NCBI RefSeq assembly: GCF_003606325.2 | Contig: NZ_CP031843.2 | Location: 2,115,001-2,179,000 of the forward strand | From: Bartonella kosoyi | Lineage (GTDB): Bacteria; Pseudomonadota; Alphaproteobacteria; Rhizobiales; Rhizobiaceae | Length of the DNA stretch: 64,000 nt | Direction: 5' to 3' | In this document: positions 28,785 through 37,299 of the stretch, piece after piece | Layout: every line of letters starts with the position of its first letter | Numbering within the stretch: the first letter of the stretch is position 1 | Position numbers and translations under genes: made by a program | The notes under the pieces: generated by a model | What the model saw: only the letters and a program-made list of their open reading frames with translations | Told to the model about the DNA's origin: nothing | The model's database searches: none

Positions 28785-28981
28785 CGCCCTCACACCTCAT
28801 CCCCCCAAGCAGCGCCCTTCCAAAAGGACATCTCCGATCATCCACTTCCACGCAACATTTTCCGATATCACAAACCTCAATTTTCCGCAGGCTCACGCTT
28901 CAAAATCTTGCTTCTCCGGTTCGGTATTTTTAGGCTTCACGGGTACGATCTCGATCCGCGAAATTGTTTTGACCTCTCCCC
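28785..28981. repeat. Direct repeat, resident copy overlapping the small-terminase gene end
   Basis: Partner of 28424-28620. Positions 28893-28981 are the true 3' end of the small-terminase-like gene; 28785-28892 is downstream sequence shared by both copies. Confidence 0.92.
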
Positions 28982-29219
28982 CTGCTTCTCCCGTCACCTG
29001 AAGAGGCAAAACTTTTGCCAGCAGTGAAAAAAAAGGCACGGGATTATTCAGCGCATGATATTGAAGATAAGATACCAACCCATCCTCCCCATACTGAGAT
29101 CCAGCCTGTTCAGCGGCTGTAAGTAAGGCTTCATTAAATCGCTTTGTTGTTTTATTCAAAGACCCTTTTTCCCGCCCTTTTCGACGTAAGGGAAGACAAT
29201 TTTTCTCAGCCATCATCAT
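28893..29219 (-). CDS. Small terminase-like protein, first gene of the cluster
   Basis: A 108-residue protein starting MMMAEKN; three consecutive ATGs (29219, 29216, 29213) follow GGAAGG and any may be used. It has a basic start (LPLRRKGREKGSLNKTTKRF), a helical middle and NNPVPFFSLLAKVLPLQVTG, the pattern of short phage proteins encoded before the large terminase. Function in DNA recognition is inferred from position. By order it would be bgtA if the cluster is BaGTA. Its 3' end has been duplicated downstream. Confidence 0.65.
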   Translation of the reverse strand: MMMAEKNCLPLRRKGREKGSLNKTTKRFNEALLTAAEQAGSQYGEDGLVSYLQYHALNNPVPFFSLLAKVLPLQVTGEAGGEVKTISRIEIVPVKPKNTEPEKQDFEA

Positions 29220-29470
29220 GTTCCTTCCAATAAAGAAAAACCAATTCCATGCCATGAAAAAATGTCATGAAAATCAGCAACGAACCTTCAAAAGCACTCC
29301 ACAATTAAAAAAGGAAAACCACCCCAACAAGCCAAAAGCTGCCATAATGTTGAAACCTTCACCCCCAAACCTCTCATCCCATTCCATGCCCTCACAAAAG
29401 GGCAACAAACACGACCAGAAGCCCACACAACGTGTAAATTCTCCAGCTCCTTGAACTTCCTCTTCCTTTT

Positions 29471-29945
29471 TTACAGATCCACGTTTTTACGCTTTTACGT
29501 CTTTACAGAGAATAGCCCAGAAAGGCTTAAATAGCCAGCCCGCGCTGCACTATAAACACCAATCTGTAGACCAATGACTTTTCTAGCAGAATTTTCTTCT
29601 AACCACTTCATATGGTTATCACCACCCCTCAGAAGACGATATTTCATAAAAACTTAAGAGCAAGAGCTATTCTTGCCACTTTTTGCCTTTTCACACTCTC
29701 TGCCCCCTATTTTTCTCACCGCATTCCCTACCACGACGAAAGCCCACACAACGCATAAATTCTCCGCTTCATTTTTACAGATTCACATTTTTACGCTTTT
29801 GCATCTTTACAGAAGGCGCCAAACGAAACTCAAAAACCGCCATCCCTACGCCCCCTGTAAACAACAGTCTATAAAAATCCAGCTTCGCTTAAAGCAGGTG
29901 CGGCTTGCTAATTATTTTATATGGTCATCCCCCCTCAAAGGACCT
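29471..29945. repeat. Long dispersed repeat A, copy 1
   Basis: About 475 bp shared with 30807-31285 (copy 2) and in part with 33415-33800 (copy 3). Markers: CAGCCCGCGCTGCACTAT, ACTTTTCTAGCAGAATT, CACTTCATATGGTTATCA, AAGAGCAAGAGCTATTCTTG and a TTTACAGAT/CGTTTTTACGC motif twice. No gene. The copies flank the first Brt-trp module, so recombination between them would delete or duplicate it. The remaining spacer 29220-29470 holds nothing recognisable. Confidence 0.88.
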
Positions 29946-30156
29946 TACTTCATCAGATTTACCACCCCTAAAATATTTCACCACACACTTTTAAAAAAGC
30001 ATCTTATAAATTTATAGGTTTGAAGGTGCCTTTAACAGCCTATCCCAGCTCTCATGAACCATCACCCCTCAAACAACAATGTTGTACAGTATAACCGCAC
30101 AGCCAAATATTTTAATTTTTCTTGCCAATCTTTTGAAATTACTTTATTGATAAGTT

Positions 30157-30367
30157 TGTGTTTTTGATCGTCCACGCAACGGTCAAATAGGGAGTTGAAA
30201 ACCCGAACGCTCAGTACATAAATTTATCCCGCTTTGCGGGTATCCCGGAATTCCGGGAGTTTTTGCTATGTCCAGGTGCATCTTCGCACTAAAAGCAAAA
30301 AGCTGACTGAGCTCAGTATTTTCAACCTCCCGGAATACTCATGCGAGGGCGCTCGCAACCGGAGGGG
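30157..30367 (+). ncRNA. Brt RNA 1 (riboswitch-like leader of trp1)
   Basis: Promoter TTGCCA (30122-30127), 17 bases, TATTGA (30145-30150); start near 30157. Elements in order: 5' hairpin (TTGATCG with CGGTCAA), closing helix P1 (GTTGAAAA 30194-30201 with TTTTCAAC 30319-30326), helix P2 (GCTCAG 30209-30214 with CTGAGC 30307-30312), hairpins CCCGC/GCGGG and TCCCGGA/TCCGGGA, an AGCAAAA-closed hairpin, and a 3' hairpin (TGCGAG/CTCGCA) whose outer stem CCTCC/GGAGG can hide the trp ribosome site. Matches the Brt family described in B. henselae (~200 nt, upstream of trp genes). Confidence 0.85.
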
Positions 30368-30375
30368 AGCTTGAA

Positions 30376-30768
30376 GTACAAACTAAAAATCCACATTTTC
30401 CAACCAAAAATCCCAATTTTATTGACATTTCAATAGGCAAAAGAATTCATCACAGACGCATTTCAATGGGGCTTTCCCAAAAGGAATTAGGAAGCCACTT
30501 AGGTGTCAGTTTCCAACAAATCCAAAAATATGAAAAAGGTTTAAATCGTGTAAGCGCAGGACGTTTACAAGAAATTGCCAACAGATTGGAAGTTCCCATT
30601 CACTTTTTTTACGCGGATATTGCTACAAAAGAAGATCTTTCCACAAAAGACAATCTCTCACACCATGATCAAGAAACCTATAGCGAAAAAGAACAGGCCC
30701 TTTTGAGAAACTTTAGAGAACTCCACCCTAAAAAACAGAAAGCAATCTGGTGGTTAATTTCTGATTAG
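30376..30768 (+). CDS. Trp1 HTH regulator with lost start codon
   Basis: The frame equivalent to the other trp genes begins at 30376, but the GTG start is GTA. The next in-frame ATG is 30466, giving a 100-residue product that lacks the first HTH helices (IGKRIRHRR). The full frame (130 codons) otherwise matches Trp2 closely: XRE-type HTH with SQKELGSHLGVSFQQIQKYE, then VPIHFFYADI and a C-terminal NFRELHPKKQKAIWWLISD. Family members are DNA-binding proteins that activate surface genes in B. henselae. With the start lost this copy is probably silent or makes a truncated protein without intact DNA binding. Confidence 0.7.
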   Translation, partial: VQTKNPHFPTKNPNFIDISIGKRIHHRRISMGLSQKELGSHLGVSFQQIQKYEKGLNRVSAGRLQEIANRLEVPIHFFYADIATKEDLSTKDNLSHHDQETYSEKEQALLRNFRELHPKKQKAIWWLISD

Positions 30769-30806
30769 ACAGAAGTCCACACAACGCATAAATTCTCCAC
30801 TTCATT

Positions 30807-31285
30807 TTACAGATTCACATTTTTACGCTTTACCATCTTTACTAAAAATCAACCAAACGAAAGGCTTAAACAGCCAGCACGCGCTGCACTATCAACATAA
30901 ATCTTTAAACCACATGACTTTTCTAGCAGAATTTTCTTCTAACCACTTCATATGGTTATCACCACGCCTCAAAGGCCGATATTTCATAAAAACTTAAGAG
31001 CAAGAGCTATTCTTGCCACTTTTTGCCTTTTCACACTCTCTGCCCCCTATTTTTCTCACCGCATTCCCTACCACGACGAAAGCCCACACAACGCATAAAT
31101 TCTCCACTTCATTTTACAGATTCACGTTTTTACGCTTTTGCATCTTTACAGAAGGCGCCAAACGAAACTCAAAAACCGCCATCCCTACGCCCCCTGTAAA
31201 CAACAGTCTATAAAAATCCAGCTTCGCTTAAAGCAGGTGCGGCTTGCTAATTATTTTATATGGTCATCCCCCCTCAAAGAAGAGT
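30807..31285. repeat. Long dispersed repeat A, copy 2
   Basis: Second copy of the unit at 29471, same orientation, lying after trp1. It runs up to the RepL-like fragment, whose apparent upstream extension (codons from 31138) is only this repeat read in frame. Confidence 0.88.
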
Positions 31286-31413
31286 GTTCCCCAGCCTGCA
31301 AATCCTGCCCTAAAATATCCACCCCCCACTTTCATAGGCAAGCCCTTACATTTACATTACTCAACGAACATCACACCCAAAAAAGCAGTGTTTTATGGCT
31401 TGCTAGGATAAAC

Positions 31414-31803
31414 TTGCGAAAGCAAAAATTTTCACCGCGTGAAAATCCTTTTCTCAAAAAATCTGAAATCTTTGCTAATGGAATCCAAAAAGTTTTTAAT
31501 TTATCTCGTACAGGTCATCGTGTTTTGATAATTGTTTTAGAGGAGTGTCAATCTAATAAGACAGAAAATAAAAATAATAATAGTATTACTCTAATTTGGT
31601 TTGATGGAGGCGTTAATGGAAAAAAACACGATATGGTCGACAGAACTTTTCACAATGGTTTAAGAGAGCTCATACAAAAAGGAATTTTAAAACCAAAATT
31701 ACCTAATCAATATTGGATCAATCCAATCCTATTCTTCAAAGGAAATAAAATTACTTTTATGAAAGAATATCAAATAGATCTCGAAGATTTTACAAAAATA
31801 TGA
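31414..31803 (+). CDS. RepL-like winged-helix protein, probably N-terminally truncated
   Basis: About 129 residues from TTG 31414 (AGGAT five bases upstream). The protein has SGHR-like TGHRVLIIVLEEC, then DMVDRTFHNGLRELIQKG, LKPKLPNQYWINPILFFKGN and MKEYQID. The WINP-LFFKGN pattern is that of RepL-type plasmid or phage replication proteins. The usual N-terminal part is missing: the frame runs back into repeat A. The segment just ahead (AGTGTTTTATGGCTTGCTAG) belongs to a short repeat found ~11 times in this region, so the current start may be supplied by that repeat. Function doubtful; may be a remnant of a phage-derived origin. Confidence 0.5.
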   Translation: MRKQKFSPRENPFLKKSEIFANGIQKVFNLSRTGHRVLIIVLEECQSNKTENKNNNSITLIWFDGGVNGKKHDMVDRTFHNGLRELIQKGILKPKLPNQYWINPILFFKGNKITFMKEYQIDLEDFTKI

Positions 31804-31869
31804 CTTGTATCATTTATCGTATTGTATATATTATGAGACATCTTAATTTAAGCGCGTGAGGGGAAAATA

Positions 31870-32127
31870 ATGTCAAAATTACAAATAGGCAAAAGCGCAT
31901 TGTTTTTTTTGCTTTTATGGCTTCGTGGTCCTGTAATAGTTATACTAAGCACTCTATCAGTTACATCTTTTATAACATTAGTTGGACTTCCTATTGCAAT
32001 ACATTTTACAGCAGTAAGTCGGTCAATATCATCATTAATATACCCCATGTTTTTGTTGTTTATTGTCAGTTTTGGCTCTTTCCTTCTCATTTTTTGTTAT
32101 GAAACATTGATACGCTTTTTAAGGTAA
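31870..32127 (+). CDS. Small two-pass membrane protein
   Basis: An 85-residue hydrophobic protein with a strong ribosome site (GAGGGG, seven bases before ATG 31870). Membrane segments at about 9-50 (with a possible hairpin around Pro-21) and 55-80, ending in CYETLIRFLR. No family recognised. It lies between a RepL-like fragment and a small lipoprotein gene, all on the plus strand, which suggests a mobile-element origin. Confidence 0.6.
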   Translation: MSKLQIGKSALFFLLLWLRGPVIVILSTLSVTSFITLVGLPIAIHFTAVSRSISSLIYPMFLLFIVSFGSFLLIFCYETLIRFLR

Positions 32128-32264
32128 ACTGTTTACACATTCCCCATTAACAATGCTCATAAAAAACAAAAGCGCGCGATAATTAATCTGTACACCAATA
32201 CAATAAACCATCTCATACCTTAGGATGATGATATTAACACATATAAATTTAAAGAGGGATAAAA

Positions 32265-32429
32265 ATGAAAAAAACCATTTTATTATGCATGGTTATGTTA
32301 GCTGTAGGATTTAGTATTACCGGTTGTGGTAAAACTGAAGAGGAAAAGCGTAGAGCCCAACAAGAAGAACAAGCTAAAAAGTTTTTTGAGACAAAATTAC
32401 CAGATACAGATCGTGGACATGCATATTAA
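32265..32429 (+). CDS. Small lipoprotein
   Basis: A 54-residue precursor. ATG 32265 follows AGAGGG by seven bases. The signal peptide is MKKTILLCMVMLAVGFSITG with the lipobox cysteine at residue 21 (ITGC), leaving a mature peptide of 34 residues that is charged and helical (TEEEKRRAQQEEQAKKFF). Signal peptidase II processing and membrane anchoring are expected. Resembles entry-exclusion or lysis-type small lipoproteins in size, but no specific family is claimed. Confidence 0.75.
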   Translation: MKKTILLCMVMLAVGFSITGCGKTEEEKRRAQQEEQAKKFFETKLPDTDRGHAY

Positions 32430-32457
32430 AAAAATCCCCTACAATATAAGATGTGAA

Positions 32458-32580
32458 TTTTGACTTCCCCCCTCACCTCAAAGGACGCAGGTTCCATCCA
32501 GCGCCATTCTTGTGCACGGTCCAGCTTCTTCTAGAGAAGAAGCTGCCTGTTGACTTCAGCTCACGCCCCTCAAAGAGCAG
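32458..32580. repeat. Repeat B copy 1 with perfect palindrome
   Basis: About 120 bp shared with 33120-33255. It contains CAGCTTCTTC-TAGA-GAAGAAGCTG, a perfect 10-bp inverted repeat, preceded by TTGTGCACGGTC. It is followed by the short CCTCAAAG...GTGTTT repeat. The palindrome lacks a T-run, so it is not a standard terminator. Confidence 0.85.
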
Positions 32581-32742
32581 TGTTTGACGGCATGATGGGA
32601 TAAATAAAACACTCCGCAAACGGAAGTTTCACAATCACTTGTTGAAATATCCTCTATAGAGGTATACCGTGTCAGGAAACCGCTATTAATGGAGAATTTA
32701 TGAGCACGATCCCCTCTTAATCCTGTTACCCCGAACCTACAG

Positions 32743-33090
32743 TTGATATACGTATCAAACATCGAGCATTCTACCGCTTTTTACAAATTCATCTTCAAAA
32801 AAGAGCCTATTTTCCTCTCGCCACGCTATGTTGCATTTACTTCTTCGGGTGATGCCCTCTTTGCTCTCTAGTCTGGAGGCGATACGCCTGAGGAAAATGT
32901 GCCTCGTTTTTCAGAAATCAGCATTATGTTGCCTCACGGAGAGGACGTAGATAAACTCTATGCAGAATGGCAAGAACAAACCACCGTTGAGATAAATGTC
33001 TTGAAAGAACCCTATACGGACGTATTTGGACGAACCTTCCTCATCAAAGATCCCGACGGTCATCTTATTCGTGTTTGCCCACTGGATTAA
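32743..33090 (+). pseudogene. VOC (glyoxalase/bleomycin resistance-like) remnant
   Basis: A single frame reads YVSNIEHSTAFYKFIFKK, then PIFLSPRYVAFTSSGDALFA, an in-frame TAG at about 32872, then SGGDTPEENVPRFSEISIML and FGRTFLIKDPDGHLIRVCPL. The IEHSTAFYK start and the FLIKDPDGHLIRV end are typical of VOC-fold proteins of ~115 residues. There is no good start codon, and the amber codon sits where family members carry a Trp or similar residue. A TTG at 32743 is the best remaining start. Read-through is unlikely; treat as a pseudogene. Confidence 0.75.
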
Positions 33091-33119
33091 AAAACTTTAA
33101 GACCTGATCTTTAATCGCC

Positions 33120-33255
33120 TGAATTTTGAGTTCCACCCCTCTCACCTCAAAGGACGAAGACTTCATCCAGCGCCGTTCTTGTGCACGGTCCAGCTTCTTC
33201 TAAAGAAGAAGCTGCTTGTTTACTTCGAGATCTTCACCCCTCAAAGCAGAGTGTT
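33120..33255. repeat. Repeat B copy 2 with palindrome
   Basis: Second copy of the unit at 32458; the palindrome reads CAGCTTCTTC-TAAA-GAAGAAGCTG. The two copies bracket the VOC remnant, which suggests the remnant was carried in or trapped between them. Confidence 0.85.
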
Positions 33256-33414
33256 TTATCAAGCTTGTCCATCCAGCCCTAAAATATTTTTTCTCTCGTC
33301 ATCCCTCTTCATCTACCCCCCCTGCTCCATAAACAGACTCCTTGCACCCCAATCCTCTCTCTATTCCACGCCATAACAAAAAGCCCAAATAAATAACGCA
33401 TCAATTCTCCGCTT

Positions 33415-33800
33415 TCTTTTACAGATCCACGTTTTTACGCTTTTACGTCTTTACAGAGAACAGCTCAACGAAAGGCTTAAACAGCCAGCACGCGCTGCAC
33501 TATCAACATAAATCTTTAAACCACATGACTTTTCTAGCAGAATTCTCTTCTAACCACTTCATATGGTTATCATCACCCCTCAGAAGACAATATTTCATGG
33601 AAACTTAAGAGCAAGAGCTATTCTTGCCACTTTTTGCCTTTTTACACTCTCTGCCCGCTATTTTCTCGCGACATTTCCTAGCACAACAAAAGCCCCCACA
33701 ACGCATAAATTCTCCGCATCATTTTACGGCTTCACGTTTTTACGCTTTTGCGTCTTTACAGAAGACATCCTAGGGAAATTTCTAAACCACCCCACCATTC
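33415..33800. repeat. Long dispersed repeat A, copy 3 (partial)
   Basis: Shares the CAGCCAGCACGCGCTGCACT to ATATGGTTATCA part and the double TTTACAG motif with copies 1 and 2, then diverges. The spacer to the next Brt promoter (33801-34133) has no gene. Confidence 0.85.
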
Positions 33801-34168
33801 GATAAACAAGAATCTGTAAATAATCCAATTTTTATCGCGTACATTGCAGTCGAGCAACCACCTCTCATCGCCCCTCAAAGGATGAGATTACACCAGACAC
33901 AACAGATAAGCCCGGCTCTTAAATATTCACCACACACTTTTAAAAAAGCACCTTATAAATTTACATGCTTGAAGATCCCACAACGGCATATTCTTGGCCT
34001 CTAATGCCTCCTCCTCACCCCGCCTCAAACACCCCTTTTTACGGCATAATCCTATTTTACGACATAAGAAGGATAATTAGATAATTTTTAAGATACAAAA
34101 AATGCTCTCATTTTTCACATCTTTTAATTTTTCTTGCCAATCTTTTGAAATTACTTTATCACTCAAAA

Positions 34169-34379
34169 GGTGCTTTGGTCGTCTACGCAGCGATCAATAG
34201 GGAGTTGAAGCCTGAAAAGCCTAATACATGAATTTGTCCCGCTTTGCGGGTATCCCGGAGTTCCGGGAGCTTTTGCTATGTCCAAGTGCATCTTCGCACT
34301 AAAAGCAAAAGGCTGATTAGGCTCAGTACTTTCAACCTCCCGGAATACTCATGCGAGGGCGCTCGCAACCGGAGGGGAG
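34169..34379 (+). ncRNA. Brt RNA 2
   Basis: Promoter TTGCCA (34134-34139), 17 bases, TATCAC (34157-34162). P1 is GTTGAA (34204-34209) with TTCAAC (34331-34336); P2 is AGCCTAA (34218-34224) with TTAGGCT (34317-34323), different in sequence from Brt1 yet fully paired. The CCCGC/GCGGG and TCCCGGA hairpins and the ribosome-site hairpin are conserved. Leads directly into trp2. Confidence 0.87.
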
Positions 34380-34385
34380 CTTGAA

Positions 34386-34778
34386 GTGCAAACTAAAAAT
34401 TCACATTTTCCAACCAAAAATCCCAATTTTATTGATATTTCAATAGGGAAAAGAATTCGTCACAGACGCATTTCAATGGGGCTTTCCCAAAAAGAATTAG
34501 GAAGCCACTTAGGTGTCAGTTTTCAACAAATCCAAAAATATGAAAAAGGTTTAAATCGTGTCAGCGCAGGACGTTTACAAGAAATTGCCAACAGATTGGA
34601 AGTTCCCATTCACTTTTTTTACGGAGATATTGCTACAAAAGAAGATCTTTCCACAAAAGACAATCTCTCACACCATGATCAAGAAACCTATAGCGAAAAA
34701 GAACATGCCCTTTTAAGAAATTTTAGAGAACTCCACCCTAAAAAACAGAAAGCAATCTGGTGGTTAATTTCTGATTAG
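34386..34778 (+). CDS. Trp2 XRE-family HTH regulator
   Basis: A 130-residue protein from GTG 34386, with GGAGGGG nine bases upstream in the Brt 3' hairpin. XRE/Cro-type HTH at about 19-75 (IGKRIRHRRISMGLSQKELG, VSFQQIQKYEKGLNRVSAGR), a short VPIHFFYGDI link and a C-terminal helix region NFRELHPKKQKAIWWLISD. Only intact member of the 'SQKELGSHL' subtype here; the five downstream copies are of a second subtype. Expected to be a dimeric DNA-binding regulator; in B. henselae such proteins influence badA expression. Confidence 0.9.
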   Translation: MQTKNSHFPTKNPNFIDISIGKRIRHRRISMGLSQKELGSHLGVSFQQIQKYEKGLNRVSAGRLQEIANRLEVPIHFFYGDIATKEDLSTKDNLSHHDQETYSEKEHALLRNFRELHPKKQKAIWWLISD

Positions 34779-36281
34779 ATAAAAACGCCCTCATCAGCAT
34801 ATTCCGCAACATATCCAACACAACATACCTCAATAAAACTTATGTACATCTCAAGAGACAATATTTCAAGGAATCTTAAGAACAAGCCCGATCCTCTTCT
34901 TCACTCTTCGTCCCCACTTCTCTCCCTACAGGCTATGCCACAACAAAAGCCCCCACAAAGCCCAACTCCTTCACATCATTTTACAGATTCACGCCTTTAC
35001 GCTTTGCTCCCCCCCTGCACCTAACGCTTTTGATATCGGATATCACCCGCCTCCAATAATGTACAGTAGCCTCCCAATGGGGAAGGACATCCCCCCACTT
35101 CAAACGACATCCCCTTGTTCATCCCCCCTTGACAGCATCAGAGAGCAACAAGCAATAAAGCAACAAAATCTTGGAAAAAAACCTTGAGCACCCTCACCCC
35201 ATATTCCTTCTCACCCATCGTCTTCCCAATGGTTTTTATGGGGGCTCTTATCTTCTCTGGTTTAAAGATACAATTCCGATTGTGTCATTATGATACCTTT
35301 TTACATTAACCTTGTCAAGTTTTTATATTGTTCTTTTAATATTTCGTGTCATTCTTTCTCATAATCATCTCTCTTATGCAACCAGAATGCCCAAAACATA
35401 AAGCACAAAATAAACCATCATTATGTTGCTTATTCACGCATTTTTGAAAAAACATGCCTACTGCTTTTGCCATTTCACGACAGTGCACTGCAAAATAACG
35501 CTCCATACCTTGTGATCATATAAACCAACCTTTCCCCCTTCACCTCTCCTCCCTCTCTTATAGTGACCACGCCCCCTTCATCCCATTCTCTCCCCCTTCA
35601 CTCTCTGCTTTCTCTTCTCTCCCATCAACGCACCCATACGCCCCTCTTCATCTCAACGTGTCCCCTCCATTGACAAAATCTCCACCTCCAAATCCTCTCC
35701 ACCCCTCAACGCATCACACAAAACGCCAATACGCCTCCAAAGGCTATACAACGCCTAAATCCCCCCACGCTCTTGAACGTTCACTTCATTTTCACAGAAC
35801 CACATTTTTACGCTTTTACAGAATTAAGCCAAATGCAACGTCCACAACAGTTTTACAAGAGCGCATACATAACCACTTATTTCCCAACAAGCTTATCTTC
35901 CCACGACCTTGCCTCCATTCTCCACGCATTCCCTCACGCTTCTCACCGTCTCTTTTAAAGAATTTTCTGCCCTTCCTCAAAGAATGAAAATTTCGATTAA
36001 CATCGATTGACAATCCCTCTTCAAAAAGCATCTTCCCCAAAAAACAAAACGTCCACACCACTCAAGCAACAATACGCTACACTCCAACTTCGCCAAGCCA
36101 AGCCCCCTTCATATCACATCCCCTCAAACGATGTTTTTTCTTGATAAAAAACATCAAAGATCAAAACAGATATCTTAATTTTCCTCTTACACGACAGATT
36201 GAAAAGTGCCTAGAAAATTTAATTGATCAGCTTCAACCATTAGACTAATATTTAAAAGAAGATTACAGAAAGGAATTTCCT
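34779..36281. other. Repeat-derived spacer
   Basis: About 1.5 kb, C-rich on the plus strand, with no gene. It contains one TTTACAG/CGCCTTTACGC motif near 34981 and one copy (about 35690-35850) of the unit that is tandemly repeated at 37300-37924. Open frames here are low-complexity Pro/His/Ser strings produced by C-rich DNA. Confidence 0.5.
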
Positions 36282-36587
36282 ATGCAAAAGAAATTACCCA
36301 AAAGTTATATGACAGATGCTGAACGTGAGGAATTACGAGCAGGCGGTTTAGATTAAGACTGTATCTATCTCTCTGAATCAGAAGCAGCAGATCGTGCTGG
36401 TGATGACAAAGCAGCATGGGAATGGTTAGCAATAGCTGATTTACCAGCTCACACACTCTTGTTTCTTAGATCTCAAAATGGAGCACAATTTATACGTGAT
36501 ATGGGGTTTTCTACCAAGAATGCGGATGAAGAATATTGTGCAGATTGGCTAGACAAAGGTGTTATGATAGGAGGTCATTATTTCTAA
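36282..36587 (+). pseudogene. Hypothetical protein with in-frame stop
   Basis: ATG 36282 with AAGGAA ten bases upstream begins a 101-codon frame (MQKKLPKSYMTDAEREELRA) interrupted by TAA at 36354-36356 and then continuing intact: YLSESEAADRAGDDKAAWEW, LPAHTLLFLRSQNGAQFIRD, ADEEYCADWLDKGVMIGGHY. The intact flanks on both sides of a single stop indicate recent loss. Family not recognised. The end overlaps the beginning of the next broken gene, so they formed an operon. Confidence 0.65.
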
Positions 36588-37113
36588 AGAATTAGAACGG
36601 ATTTTGTCTCGCGAAGAAGGCTATGTGAAAAAAATCAATGATACATTAGCCGCGAAGAGATGAAGAGATTATGTGATATACGAAATGATTTGTGTAGTCA
36701 TATTCGTAACGTTAGAAAGAGTGGGGATTTATCATCGCTTCTTGATACAGAGCGTAGCATAATAAAAAGTGACTTGCTCAGATATGCCAATAGCCAGGCT
36801 ATGACCAGCAGCCTTAAAACAGCATTAACTGAAATAAATGTTGTTAAGAAGCACGGAGCACTTGTTAATGATCCTACGCGTTACAAAGTGATCAATGAGG
36901 CTTATAGTTTACCCAAAAATCGTAAAGGTGATTTGCCTTATGATGAAGCTATGCCAAGCCATGGCATCCCATTATGCACGGTTAGAAAATTTAGACAAAG
37001 AGCGTTTAACATCCGTTGAAAAATCAATTATTGACATGCGAAGAGAAAATATCAAGGCAATGCAAAAACTTTACGAAAAGATGCAAGCTAAAGCTATCGG
37101 CGTAGACCTATAA
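36577..37113 (+). pseudogene. Helical hypothetical protein broken by frameshifts
   Basis: Three consecutive frames together make one ~175-residue helical protein. Part 1 (36577-36661) reads SKELERILSREEGYVKKIND, part 2 (from 36660) MKRLCDIRNDLCSHIRNVRK through YSLPKNRKGDLPYDEA, part 3 (to 37113) MASHYARLENLDKERLTSVE and MRRENIKAMQKLYEKMQAKA. Shifts fall near 36655 and 36955. The presumed start after GGAGG reads ATT. No family identified. Its loss together with the upstream gene suggests an abandoned operon from a mobile element. Confidence 0.6.
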
Positions 37114-37299
37114 AAATCGATTAGTATACAAATTAAAAAGGCTTTTCATAACGCTCGTATCCAATTACCTGCCATCTCCCAAAGACCGAAAGTTTTTAAG
37201 CATCAATTGACAATCCCACTTCCAAAAGTAGATTCCCCAAAAACGACAAAGCACACACACACCACTCAGTAAACAACCGCTCAATCAACAATCTCCCCC

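Noticed and set aside
14636-29219. Complete inducible prophage
   Set aside because: No integrase, repressor, lysis or replication gene and no attachment-site repeats were seen around the cluster; a gene transfer agent fits better.
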